Assembly (NCBI RefSeq): GCF_900605495.1
Contig: NZ_LR027602.1
Span: 343,409-407,408, forward strand
Direction: 5' to 3'
Source of the DNA: Bacilliculturomica massiliensis
GTDB taxonomy: Bacteria > Bacillota > Clostridia > Peptostreptococcales > Anaerovoracaceae
DNA: 64,000 bases
Made by a program: the position numbers and the translations under genes. Below the pieces are notes generated by a model, which saw only the letters and a program-made list of their open reading frames with translations, was not told the DNA's origin and did no database searches. Of the stretch, positions 1 to 9,730 are shown piece after piece (the first letter of the stretch is position 1; every line of letters begins with the position of its first letter).

Positions 1-2
1 TG

Positions 3-2309
3 ACGGACAACGCGACAGCCATCACATTTACCAAAACGTATACCACAGCAGCTGATCCGGACGCGGCGCTGGTAGCGGCGGCGAAGAGCGCTGTCGAGGG
101 CGGGACCTACACCGCCAGCCAGGCGGAGACCGCCGACGCTGCAGCGGCCAAGGCGGCGCTGCAGACGAAGGTCAGCGCCCTGAGCCTCAACGGCGTGACC
201 GCTACAGTCAACGACGGGACCTACAATGCGGCCGTGGCGGGCACCGCGGGGCAGCCGGCGGGAACAAACGGCAGCTACACGGCCACCGTGAATCTGAGCA
301 AGGGAGCCGCCAGTGCCACCACCGCAGAAATCACGTTGACGATCCAGGCCACCCCGTACGTGGCGCCAGGCGTCACGACAGCTCCGACCTTCACCAGCGA
401 TACGTACACGCTGACCAGCGGAACGGATTCCGCAGCCACCTTCCCGGTGGGCAACAGCAGCTCCTACGGCGCGGCGGTGACCGTAAACGTCTACACGGAT
501 GCGCAGGCCTCTGCGCCGGCGTCCGGAGTCACTGGAAGCTACAGCAGCGGAACGCTGAACCTGAATGGCGTGGCCGCAGGCGAGTATTACGTTACCTTCA
601 CCGAGGCGGGCAAGACCGTCAGCAGCGCGGTCAAGGTGACGGTGAAGGCGTACGTAGCGCCGGTCCAGCCCGTGGAACCGCCGAAGCCGGCGGAGCCGGG
701 AGCGGAATCCGGCATGACAAAGGAAGATCCCTCCATCGTCACAGGACAGACATCCTATGAATTTACGTACAAGAGCACGGAGGCGGGAACGCCTGTCATG
801 GGCAAGGTCACGCTGAAGAAGAAAGCGGGAGGTGTGTTTGACCTGAACGCCGTCGCAGACGCGGATATCGTGTACCAGATGACGGCCGCTCCGGCGTCGG
901 GCTACAAGTTCAGCGGATGGGTGAAGACGGCCACCGGGTTCAGCCTGTTCGCCCTGGATGAAAACGGGATAGACCTTTCGGCCCCGACCATCGAAGGAAC
1001 GGCGGATGTGCTGAGCCAGTATACCGCTGTGTTCGCGGAGCAGGGCAGCGTAGCCGCAGGCGACCCGAAGCTGGACCAGATGACAGTAAGCACAACGGAC
1101 GGAAAGAGCATCCTGCTGGGCGCCGACCACAATAAGGACGGCTTCCGGTCGGATGTGACGGATTATCTGCTGTATCTCCTGCCTGAAGCCACGGGATTTG
1201 ATCTGAGCATGGCCATCGAGACGAAAGAAGAGGACGTCTTTGACAGTGTGGTGAAGGTGAACGGAACGGAAGTGACCGCGGTATCCACAACCTCCGGCGG
1301 CATAGTGACCCACAGCTATTCCACCACCGTGCCTGTCACGGACGGAACGGTGACCATCGAGGTGACCGCCGGGGGCAAGACCACTGCCTACACGGTGAAG
1401 GCGGCCAGCGTCTCTGCCCTGCCGCTGATCCTCATGGAAGCGGAGGACAAAGGCTCCGGTGTGTACAGACTGAACGTGAATCTGGAAAATACCATCGCCA
1501 ATGAATTCGCCTTCAAGCTGAAACTGGACAACAGCGTGTTTACAGGCTTTTCCGCCAATGCGGCGGAGCTGTCGGACGGCGATGTGACGGCGACCATTGC
1601 CGCAATGACCGTAAGCGGCGGAGCGTTTGAAGTGGCGTATGCCTCCTACGACGTGACGACCAACGAGCTGGAAGTGGTCATGGCCACGGCAGACAGCAGC
1701 TACAGCGACTGCACCGCGAAGACCCCGGTGATCCGGCTGGAGTTCCTGACCAGCAGCGGAAACTCGGTGGCGGCAGACGACTGGTCCAAGCTGACCATCG
1801 ACAGCGATTTCAGCAAGAGCACGCTGACGGATCAGAGATTCCTGGCCTTTGCGGAGACCACCACGGCCGCCGACGCCGGTCTGATCCAGATCCGCATGCC
1901 GGATATGATGACCATCGTGGGCTATCTGAACAGCCTGATGAAGGCAGACGTACAGGCCAGCCAGGCGGCCATCCACATCAAGAGCGGAAGCGACCTGATG
2001 AAGACGGCGTCCCTGGAGGGCACGAGACGGTTTACGGCGCAGGTATCCAACGGAACGTATGATCTGGAGATCGTGCTGCCCAACTACGTGACGCTGAAGA
2101 CGGCCATCGGTCCAGACAACGCCATCATCGGCGCGCTGGCGCTGACGGCGGGCGACCTGACCGGAGACGGACAGGTGACCGTAGAGGACCGCGCCGCGCT
2201 GCTCAATCTGCTGTACACCACCGTGACGGCGGGAGCGCTGGGCGACATCGACGGCGACGGCAAAGTGACGGGAGCGGATCTCGGTTATCTGCTGGCAAAT
2301 ATCAAATAA
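3..2309 (+). CDS. Dockerin-bearing surface protein, 5' end outside window
   Basis: The reading frame is open from base 3, so this is the C-terminal part of a larger gene whose start lies upstream of the window. The first residues form an alanine-rich helical/beta repeat also seen in the gene at 46103-50296, its apparent paralogue. Further on come a bacterial-repeat segment (KFSGWVKT), a cadherin-like beta-sandwich, a cohesin-like segment beginning near LPLILMEAEDKGSGVYRLNV (about nt 1410-1830), and a carboxypeptidase-regulatory-like pre-dockerin module. The end is a two-repeat dockerin (GDLTGDGQVTVEDRAALLNL and GDIDGDGKVTGADLGYLLAN), each with the DxDxDG calcium loop spacing. It is presumably secreted and held by a cohesin. 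No catalytic domain is visible. The stop is followed by 140 nt containing a hairpin before the cohesin/SLH gene, which suggests the same transcription unit. Confidence 0.85.
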   Translation, partial: TDNATAITFTKTYTTAADPDAALVAAAKSAVEGGTYTASQAETADAAAAKAALQTKVSALSLNGVTATVNDGTYNAAVAGTAGQPAGTNGSYTATVNLSKGAASATTAEITLTIQATPYVAPGVTTAPTFTSDTYTLTSGTDSAATFPVGNSSSYGAAVTVNVYTDAQASAPASGVTGSYSSGTLNLNGVAAGEYYVTFTEAGKTVSSAVKVTVKAYVAPVQPVEPPKPAEPGAESGMTKEDPSIVTGQTSYEFTYKSTEAGTPVMGKVTLKKKAGGVFDLNAVADADIVYQMTAAPASGYKFSGWVKTATGFSLFALDENGIDLSAPTIEGTADVLSQYTAVFAEQGSVAAGDPKLDQMTVSTTDGKSILLGADHNKDGFRSDVTDYLLYLLPEATGFDLSMAIETKEEDVFDSVVKVNGTEVTAVSTTSGGIVTHSYSTTVPVTDGTVTIEVTAGGKTTAYTVKAASVSALPLILMEAEDKGSGVYRLNVNLENTIANEFAFKLKLDNSVFTGFSANAAELSDGDVTATIAAMTVSGGAFEVAYASYDVTTNELEVVMATADSSYSDCTAKTPVIRLEFLTSSGNSVAADDWSKLTIDSDFSKSTLTDQRFLAFAETTTAADAGLIQIRMPDMMTIVGYLNSLMKADVQASQAAIHIKSGSDLMKTASLEGTRRFTAQVSNGTYDLEIVLPNYVTLKTAIGPDNAIIGALALTAGDLTGDGQVTVEDRAALLNLLYTTVTAGALGDIDGDGKVTGADLGYLLANIK

Positions 2310-2351
2310 CGCAGACAGGACGGAAAAGAAGAATCAAACAGAAAGGGTGTA

Positions 2352-2385
2352 GGCCGGAGGTCCCCGGAGACGGGGGCTTCCGGCC
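2352..2385 (+). other. Intergenic RNA hairpin before anchor gene
   Basis: A 14-bp stem (2352-2365 with 2372-2385, two G-U pairs) encloses a six-base loop. There is no U-run after it, so it is not a typical terminator. A similar hairpin lies in the equivalent gap at 50412-50446 upstream of the paralogous anchor gene. It may be a processing, stabilising or attenuating element; function is inferred. Confidence 0.55.
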
Positions 2386-2449
2386 ATCCCAACAGAAGAC
2401 GCAGTGTCGTTTCAGGACGACAGGGAAAAGAGACAGACTGGGAGGAGAC

Positions 2450-3838
2450 ATGAAACGGACTGGAATCGCTTTATGGATGGGGATCCTATTGCTGCTGTTG
2501 TCTACGGTGAGCGCGGGGGCCCAGGAAAAGACCCGCGTGACGCTGACGGCGGACAGAGGGATCGGTCAGGAGATCGTGCTGACCATTGGAGTGAGGGATG
2601 TGAGCTTTAATGTGCTGCAGCTGGCGGTTGCTTACGATCCGGAAAAGCTGACGCCGCTTTCCGTCTGGGATGGAGAGCCGGCGGAGGATGGACTGAATAT
2701 GACGAAATACCTGGCGCCGGAGTCCGACGGAGAGTCGGGATGGCTGCTGTGCGAATACGGGGCGTTTGACCGGGACAAAGGCGTGGTGGAGCTCACGGCG
2801 TATGTGGACCCGGAGTCAAAGAACCGGGAGGGCGGAGCAGATGCGGATGGCTACATAGAGGCGGGAGCCGGGGGAATGGACCTGGTATCCCTGCATTTTA
2901 CGTTGAAGACAACTGCCGCGTTTACGGCAGATACGATAAAGCTGACGACCACAGAAAATACGGAGGATCACCTGATCCTGTCGGTGAAAGATCCAAAGGA
3001 TCCCACCAGACCGGTGATGGAGACGGGAAGAGGAGCGGCAGAGCGGGACTTTACGGCGCTGGGCGTCCCTCTGTCGGAAACGGCGGAGCCGGAGGAATCC
3101 GGCGGAACAGGAAGTGACGGGAGCAGCGGGACGACCGGCAGCGGTTCCGGAAGCGGGACGAACACAGGCGGGTTTGGCGGCGGGACCGGCGGAGAGAGCC
3201 AGCCGGGTACGGGGCAGCAGCCTGGGCAGCCGAATCAGCAGGGACAGGGATCCCCGAACGGAGAGACGACGCAAAATGGTCAGAGTAACGGGAGCGTTAC
3301 GGCAGATGCGCTTTCGGATATGCAGGGTCACTGGGCGGAGCGCTATGTGCGGGATCTGGTGAACCGGGGTCTGGTGTCCGGCTATCCGGGAGGCGGATTT
3401 CAGCCGGAACAGCAGCTGAGCCGGGGGGAATTCTGCGCCGTGCTGTGCAAAATGACAAACCGGAGTCCCAAATCGGGGGACAGTACCTTCGCCGATGTGA
3501 GGGGAAACTGGGCGGAGCCCTACATCAACGCCCTTTACGCGGAGGGAAAAGTGAGCGGAGTAGGAGCGGGACAATTTGCACCGGACCGTCCCATCAGCCG
3601 GCAGGAAGTGGCCAAGCTGCTCTCCGACGCCCTGGCGCTGCCCGTCTCGGAGACGGAATGGAAGGTCCGTGACGCGGATCAGATCGCAGACTGGGCGCAG
3701 GCGGCGATGAAGAGCGCGGTGGCGGCGGGTCTGTTTCACGGCTACGAGGACGGCACCCTTCGTCCGGAGGGTCTGATGGTGAGAGGGGAAATGGCCGCGG
3801 TGGTCAGCCACGGGCTGGCGCTTTTGGAACAGAAGTGA
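2450..3838 (+). CDS. Cohesin-like/SLH cell-surface anchor protein 1
   Basis: A 462-residue secreted protein. Residues 1-25 are a signal peptide (basic start, leucine-rich core, AGA end). Residues about 27-200 form a beta-rich domain with the cohesin pattern: VTLTADRGIGQEIVLTIGV, then FNVLQLAVAYDPEKLTPLSV, which resembles the hydrophobic strand plus YD-x-x-x-L segment of cohesins. A Gly/Ser/Gln/Asn linker follows (about 205-285). Residues about 290-460 hold three SLH repeats (MQGHWAERYVRDL, VRGNWAEPYINAL and a third around YEDGTLRPEG) that would bind the secondary cell-wall polymer. The architecture matches anchoring scaffoldins of cellulosomes, but neighbouring dockerin proteins are not glycoside hydrolases. 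Its stop TGA overlaps the Shine-Dalgarno of the next gene. The start is the ATG after GGGAGGAGAC. Paralogues are at 41842 and 50616. Confidence 0.85.
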   Translation: MKRTGIALWMGILLLLLSTVSAGAQEKTRVTLTADRGIGQEIVLTIGVRDVSFNVLQLAVAYDPEKLTPLSVWDGEPAEDGLNMTKYLAPESDGESGWLLCEYGAFDRDKGVVELTAYVDPESKNREGGADADGYIEAGAGGMDLVSLHFTLKTTAAFTADTIKLTTTENTEDHLILSVKDPKDPTRPVMETGRGAAERDFTALGVPLSETAEPEESGGTGSDGSSGTTGSGSGSGTNTGGFGGGTGGESQPGTGQQPGQPNQQGQGSPNGETTQNGQSNGSVTADALSDMQGHWAERYVRDLVNRGLVSGYPGGGFQPEQQLSRGEFCAVLCKMTNRSPKSGDSTFADVRGNWAEPYINALYAEGKVSGVGAGQFAPDRPISRQEVAKLLSDALALPVSETEWKVRDADQIADWAQAAMKSAVAAGLFHGYEDGTLRPEGLMVRGEMAAVVSHGLALLEQK

Positions 3839-3844
3839 GGAGGA

Positions 3845-6775
3845 ATGCGTTTGAGAGAGAAAAGGAACCGATGGGCCTATCTCCTTGTGAGCCTGCTGCT
3901 CTGCTTTCCGGGAGCGCCCGACGTGGTCTGCGCCTTTGGATCCGGGCCGGCGGAAAACGCCGCGTCGGATGCGGGCAGCAGCCTGACGGAGAGGGTTTTC
4001 GATGGAGAGCAGGCCGTTGAGCCGAAGGCGGGAGCCGGACTGTATTCCTCAGCGCTGACGCCGGAGCTGGAGCGTCTGGTTACAGACGTGGGATACATCC
4101 ATCAGAACTTCTCCTCCACCATCACGGACTACCAGATGACGCTGGCCCCCCAGGAGACGGAGTTCTGTCTGACCGCCTGGCCGGTGGAGCGGGAGTCGCC
4201 GCCCACCATGGAAATCTGGCTGGAGGCGGAGCACTGGTGTACCCTGAGCATCGGACAGCCCTCCCGGGCCATCCCGGTGGAGACGGGGCAGAGCCGCAGC
4301 GTGACGGTGCGTTCCACCTCCCACACGGGCGGCGTTGTAAGGGACTACACCATAGAAGTGTACCGCCCGGCGGAAGGATTCGCATGGCAGCTGGAAGAAG
4401 AGCGGGAGACCGGGGAGGGCGTCCGGCTGCTGCCGGTCACGCTGTACGCGCCGGCGGGCATGCAGCTGAAGACGCTGAGTTTCGCCCTGAGCTTCGATCC
4501 GCGGCTCCTGTCCCTGTCCGCCCCGGAGGGCGCGGCGACGGAGAAACTGTCCGAGTGTGTGACTGCGGTGGACGGCTTTTTATATGAGAATCCTGCAAAG
4601 GGATATTTTTCCGCCACCTCGCCGCAGCTGAGCAACGAGAACGGCCTGCTGCGCGTCTCCTATGGAGCGAAGAACAATATCGTAGGGAAGCGGAGCTATA
4701 CGGCGTCTGAGACCGGAGCGCTGCTGACCGTGTGGTTTCAGATACGGGGGGAGCTGACGGCAGACAGTCTCTGGATCTTGGAGAGTGAGAACGCGCCGGT
4801 GAAGGGCTTTTCCGCAATGGACGGAAGCGGCAGGGTGCTTCAGTGCGCGGGTCTGGCTTCCGTGAAGGGACTGCCGGCAGAGCCGGATGTTCCAGATCCG
4901 CCAACCCCTCCAGACCCTCCGGACGTTCCGGAACCGGACCCCTCTGTCACCGGATCTGCGATCACGCTTGCCGGTCTGTTGGGCGCGGGAGCGGAGATCC
5001 GGGACGGAAAAGGCGTGCTGGAGACGGAGGAAGGCGTGATCACCCTGACCACGGTGGACGGAAGTGTGGAAGACATAGAGGAAGGAACGACGCTGATCCT
5101 TACCGCGGAGGCGAAGGCGGGCAAACAATTTGTCTGCTGGACGCTGCACAGTATGCCGGGGCTGCGGGCGGCCCGTTTTTCGGCGGGAGACCCGGCCGAT
5201 CTGGCGGGGGATCCCGCGAAATTGACGGCGAATCCGCTGACAGTACAGGCACAGAAGGGCATGTCGTATACGGCAGTCTATGAGACCGCGTCAGCGGAAG
5301 AAACGACACGACCGGTTTTGGGCGTGCTGGAGCTGGAGCGGGAGAGTCTGCCGGGGCCGGCAGGCCTGGATCAGCGGTTTCTGGTCTACACCGACGGGAA
5401 CGGGGCGCGGCACTTCGGCTTTCAGCCGGGGGAGATCCACGCCGACGGAAGCAGGGAACCGGGCGTTTTCGCGTACGAAGTCTATCTGTTTCCGGGAGAG
5501 GAAGCGGAACTGGTCCTGCAGAGCAGCGGAGCGGTGACCGGCATCACGGCGTCCGGCGTATCGGCGGAGGACGGTAGCCCCCGGGAGCTGCCGCTGGTGA
5601 GCAGTCAGACAGGGGGAGACGGGGAGCCGCAGGACCAGAAGGATCTGAGCTGGTGGGAAGATCGGGAAGGGCAGCGGATGAAGCTGACTCTGCGGGACGA
5701 AGACAAGACGGGAACCGTCACCCTTACCCTGGGGAACGCGGAGGGAAAGACGACCGTCTACACACTCACCCTTCACCGGGTGGAAAAGAGGCCGGCTGTT
5801 ACTGTCTTTTCCTCCGGCGGGGCCGTGACGGCTGTCATAACAGACGCGGAGATGAGAAGCGCCACGTTCTCCCTGCTGCTGACGCCGGAGAAGGCCGCTT
5901 CCCTGAATGAAGCGGAGGTTTGGAGCGACATTCAAAGGTCGCTCAGCGGTTCCGGGATCGTTGTCTCAGACGTCAGGCTGACGGAGCCGGAGGCTGCCGG
6001 GACGGTGACCGGCCCGGGCCTGAGCAGCGCAAAGGAGCTGCGGGTGGCGCTGGACACAAAGGGAGCCGAAACGACGGAAAACGAAGGAGGCGCGCCTGTC
6101 CTGTCCACCCAGAAGCGGCCGGTGACGCTGCGGCTCTTTGAGGGAAGCATGGCCGATATTCTGGGCGTAGGCGAGGCCAAAGACAATGTCATCGGCGACG
6201 CCCGGTTTGGCGGACTCTTTGGAACCACGGCGCTGACAGGCGGCGTGAGACTGACCGGGACGATTTTCGCTTATGACGGATCGAAACTGCCGGAGGTGAC
6301 GCTGTACGAAATGGGAACCGGGGCGGGCGCGGCGGAGAAAGCCGGCCGCGCGGCGCCCCTTTCTGCGATGGTCGTCCCGGCGCCGGACCAGACGGGATTT
6401 GGGTTAAAGAGGTTTACGTTTATAGCCGTGCTGGCGGAAGGGACAGAGTACACCATGGGAGTGACAAAAGACAGACACACAGCCTGCACGGTGAGCGGGA
6501 TCGTGCTGACGGAGGACGGAGCGGCCAGGCCGCTGCGGCTGTACGCAGGGGACCTGGACGGAGACGGCTGGGTCAGCGCCTTCGACGCGGACGCCCTGGC
6601 TTTCCATTTGGGAAGGGGCGAAAGGGCGACGGGGGAGAAGGTCCGTTACGACCTGGACGGGGACGGCGGGGAGACGATCTTCGATCTGGATCTGCTGACC
6701 AGTCAGGACAACTATGGAGGAAGAGACAGGACGCTGGAGTGGAGCGCCGTCAGAGAGGGAGGGGAGAGCCGGTGA
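3845..6775 (+). CDS. Dockerin-bearing cadherin-like/cohesin-like surface protein
   Basis: About 976 residues. An N-terminal signal peptide (LLVSLLLCFPG) is followed by a cadherin-like beta-sandwich (about 65-185, ending YTIEVYR), then a cohesin-like domain (about 190-335; TLSFALSFDPRLLSLSAP), a Pro-rich linker (PDPPTPPDPPDVPEPDP), an InlB-type bacterial repeat, a second cadherin-like and cohesin-like pair, a pre-dockerin module, and a C-terminal dockerin with two loops (GDLDGDGWVSAFDADALAFH; YDLDGDGGETIFDLDLL). The same N-terminal order occurs in the peptidase protein at 51933, so the two are paralogues. AGGAGG sits only one base before the ATG at 3845, whereas TTG at 3851 is seven bases away; the latter may be the real start. 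The gene follows the anchor gene within 6 nt and overlaps the next by GTGA, so it is operonic. No catalytic motif was recognised. Confidence 0.82.
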   Translation: MRLREKRNRWAYLLVSLLLCFPGAPDVVCAFGSGPAENAASDAGSSLTERVFDGEQAVEPKAGAGLYSSALTPELERLVTDVGYIHQNFSSTITDYQMTLAPQETEFCLTAWPVERESPPTMEIWLEAEHWCTLSIGQPSRAIPVETGQSRSVTVRSTSHTGGVVRDYTIEVYRPAEGFAWQLEEERETGEGVRLLPVTLYAPAGMQLKTLSFALSFDPRLLSLSAPEGAATEKLSECVTAVDGFLYENPAKGYFSATSPQLSNENGLLRVSYGAKNNIVGKRSYTASETGALLTVWFQIRGELTADSLWILESENAPVKGFSAMDGSGRVLQCAGLASVKGLPAEPDVPDPPTPPDPPDVPEPDPSVTGSAITLAGLLGAGAEIRDGKGVLETEEGVITLTTVDGSVEDIEEGTTLILTAEAKAGKQFVCWTLHSMPGLRAARFSAGDPADLAGDPAKLTANPLTVQAQKGMSYTAVYETASAEETTRPVLGVLELERESLPGPAGLDQRFLVYTDGNGARHFGFQPGEIHADGSREPGVFAYEVYLFPGEEAELVLQSSGAVTGITASGVSAEDGSPRELPLVSSQTGGDGEPQDQKDLSWWEDREGQRMKLTLRDEDKTGTVTLTLGNAEGKTTVYTLTLHRVEKRPAVTVFSSGGAVTAVITDAEMRSATFSLLLTPEKAASLNEAEVWSDIQRSLSGSGIVVSDVRLTEPEAAGTVTGPGLSSAKELRVALDTKGAETTENEGGAPVLSTQKRPVTLRLFEGSMADILGVGEAKDNVIGDARFGGLFGTTALTGGVRLTGTIFAYDGSKLPEVTLYEMGTGAGAAEKAGRAAPLSAMVVPAPDQTGFGLKRFTFIAVLAEGTEYTMGVTKDRHTACTVSGIVLTEDGAARPLRLYAGDLDGDGWVSAFDADALAFHLGRGERATGEKVRYDLDGDGGETIFDLDLLTSQDNYGGRDRTLEWSAVREGGESR

Positions 6776-9143
6776 GAATGGGAAAGCGAATACGGATCGC
6801 CCTGCTGACGGCGGCGATGCTGATGGCCAACACGGCGCTGGGCGCGGCAGGCGCAGGACTGGGAGCTGCAGGCGAAGGATTGGGAGACGCAGGACAGGCA
6901 GGCCCGGAACGGTGGCTGCTTCCACAGGCAGCCTATGCAGCCAGCGCGCCGTCCAGCGGGGCCATCTCCCTTAAGGTGAATCTGGTAGAGGGGACGGACA
7001 CGGCGGAGGTGAGTCTGCAGGTGGACGGTACTGTGACGGGAACGGTCCAGTCCGTGGCGGCGGCGCTGACCTACGATACCCACTGCCTGACGCTGATCGA
7101 CTGGGACGAGGCGAAGACGCCGGCCGTCCTGGGCGAGACGCCGGCGGCGGGGCGGACCATGGGCCGGCGGCGGGGCGGACCATGGCGCCGGGCAGGGTGG
7201 CGGGAAAGCCTTCCCTGGTGTTTCAGAAGAGCGTCAGCGGATCGGCTGTCACTGGCGGAGCGACAGGGATCGAGACTGGCGGAGCGGCGGAGACTGGACC
7301 GGGCGGAACGGCAGGGGCGGCCGAGGCTTGTGTGTACTTCGGCGCTCAGGGCCAAAACGGCGTCTCTCTGGAGACGGGGAAGGAGCTGGTGACCCTGCGT
7401 TTTTCCGTCACGGGAGGCGCGGCGGACCTGACCGGAAAGCTGCGTCTGGCGGAGCCTGCGGAGTTTCAGGACAAGCTGACTATGCTGGCCGGACCGGCCA
7501 CGTTGAATGTGGACGGGACGTATTACCGGTCCGACTGGAAGGCGGATGGAGCCGGTATGGAGAACTATGCGCCGCTGACAGTGAACACGGATCAGATCGC
7601 ATCGCCCACCCGCGGGCCCAGCCTGTACGGGGGAGGAGTCGGGGGGAGCAACGGCTATACGCTGATCTATAATCTGATGGGAGCTACCAGCGGAGCCGGG
7701 ATCACCGGAAGCGCGCTGGAAGGGAAGACGTTTGACGAAGCGGGACTGCGGCAGGCGTTTTCTCCGCTGACGGGTCTGAAGGCGGGGGACACCGTGACCC
7801 TGCCTGCCATCCAGCTGTACCGGAGCGGCTACGTCTTCAAAGGCTGGCATCCCAGCAGCGACACGGAGGGGAACATTTACCAGCCGGAAAGCAGCTTTAC
7901 CATGCCCGAGGGCAACGTGGCCTTCGGCGCGGTGATGCTGAAGGAGGGAGGAGCGGCGGACCCCAGCGAGTTTGCATCGCTTTCGTTTTACGATTGGGAT
8001 GAGACCCTTCTGGGAACGGCGGTCTTTGCAAAAGAAGCCTCCCCATCGGAGGTGCAGGACGTTCTGGATACCTTCCTGAAGACCAAGTACAGCAGCTACG
8101 GCGCCATTGATCTGGACAGCAGGGCGGATACCTGGGTGGACAACGAAGCCCATCCCCTTACCTATAAGAAGGGCTACAACTTCAAGGGCTGGGTGCAGGT
8201 GGACGGCGGAGAGGGAACCGAATCCCTGGCGGACGCCTTTACGGCCTACGAAACGGCCGCCGACTTTGCGGCCGATCGATGGGATTACAGCGCCGCCCCG
8301 GCGAAGGGCTGGGGGAATATTGTGTTGAAGGCCGGGTATGTGGAGAGCGAGCTTCTCGCCGAAACAGGTACGGCTGCTTACTATACCATTACCAACTATG
8401 AAGGGAACGTATATGGAAATTCATTAAATGCAAATACCGGTAATATCAGTGTGACGTTAACCGTCAAAAGAGAAAATAATGAATTCGGAGTGAAACGTTT
8501 AAAAAATCCTGCATTGAGGGGCATTTATACGATACAAGGAGCACAAGTATACATGCAGTCTAATCTCAAAAATACGGATATTGCACAGGCAGAATTTGTA
8601 ATACCAAAAGCGGCTTCAAACGTCGTGTTTGCAGCTGTGGAACTTGACGGATCCGATATTTTCACAGCTGGTGATGCAACGAATCCAAAACCATTCAATG
8701 ATAATGTGCCATCGGCAGGCGGCACCGTGGAAAACAGCTATGTCGTTCTTGGAGCATTGGGCTCTGTTTCAAAACGTGCGGCTGAACAAAATGAAAGAAT
8801 CAAAACTGATAAAACAAGTACAGAGTGGACAGTCGGTATTGCAAATTACGTCATCAATACGGAGTTGGGATTGCCCTGGGGAAGTACAGCAGCCGCAGAC
8901 AGAAACAAGATTTTGTTAGCAGTCTATGGGATGAAAGAGGGAACGGTATTATCCCAACTTCAACTTCGGGAAGTCTTGGACTGGCATTTTGTGAATGCTG
9001 ACGTGCCGACGGCCAATCCTACCGCAGCCAACGGAGGTTTTGTCAAAATGCAGGCGCTGTATCTAAAATTGGATCAGGCAATGGCTGCAAACGGAGGACC
9101 ATTCGATAGTGTGGCGGCGGTAAAATCCGCACTGGAGACATAG
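6772..9143 (+). pseudogene. Cohesin-like/InlB-repeat surface protein split by 23-bp tandem duplication
   Basis: Translation starts at GTG 6772 (overlapping the upstream TGA; ATG 6778 is the alternative) and gives a signal peptide and a cohesin-like domain (SVAAALTYDTHCLTLIDWDE). The frame then runs into junk and ends at 7392, while the coding-like continuation is in another frame to 9143. Two identical 23-bp units (7140-7162 and 7163-7185) sit exactly at the break; removing one joins the frames perfectly into a protein of about 780 residues. The continuation carries InlB-type repeats (YVFKGWHPSSD; YNFKGWVQVDG) and an AT-rich C-terminal domain. The intact paralogue is 57348-59702, which matches in order and motifs (SFYDWDE, PLTYKKGYNF). 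It may be a slippage-reversible phase switch, a true pseudogene or a sequencing error. ORF pieces: 6772-7392 and about 7164-9143. Confidence 0.8.
7140..7185 (+). repeat. Perfect 2 x 23-bp tandem repeat causing frameshift
   Basis: The unit gccggcggcggggcggacca (plus tgg) occurs twice back to back with no mismatch. Because 23 is not a multiple of three, gain or loss of one unit toggles the surface-protein reading frame. Confidence 0.9.
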
Positions 9144-9730
9144 AAGGAAAGGAAGAGATATATGCATAAGAAAGAAAAGCGGGGGATCGCATTCCTACTG
9201 GTTTTGTTACTGCTGATTGCCTCGTTGCCGGCAATGGTTTATGCACAAGACAACGATACAGGTGCAACGAATAATGGTAACTATCTGACGGGAGTAGAAA
9301 TAACGGGAACAGTTGATATGGGAACAACTGTGAAACCCGAGATCTACGTAAACACCGGCAGCATGCATTCGCCAGTAAAAGATATTCACTACATCATCTT
9401 GCTTCAATCAGAGCTTGACGCTGCCATAGCTGACGTCGGCGATTTTGACAGTTTTTTGGCATATCATGGAAATGACAATTATACAGGAGGAGAGGCCTTT
9501 GGCTTTGAGAACTGTACAGAAATTACTACAATATATCCGGGAAAAGAGAGCAATGTAGCTGCATCCGGAACAAACATAAAATTTGTGGATGTAGTACCAG
9601 CATTACCAAAAAAAGCAGAAAACTATTTTATCTTAATGTGGTCAAAGAGTGCTGGCAGCGGAGCTGGGCAATTAGCCAATTACTGGGGCTTTGGTTTTTC
9701 TCTTGATGCCAACGGCAATCTGGTCAAGGA
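8360..9730. other. AT-rich island across a gene junction (A)
   Basis: Base composition drops visibly (a sampled 60-base line at 8461 has 22 G+C) compared with the GC-rich flanks. The island covers the last 260 or so codons of 6772-9143, the intergenic gap, and the first 190 or so codons of 9162-12890. No transposase or terminal repeat is seen. Matching islands lie at about 45935-46900 and 58795-60245. Confidence 0.75.

Noticed and set aside
7182-9143. An independent gene starting at ATG 7182
   Set aside because: It lacks an RBS and signal peptide and begins in mid-domain; it is the out-of-frame continuation of the gene starting at 6772.
8360-9730. The AT-rich islands as inserted mobile elements
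   Set aside because: They contain no transposase, integrase or terminal repeats and remain in frame with both flanking genes.
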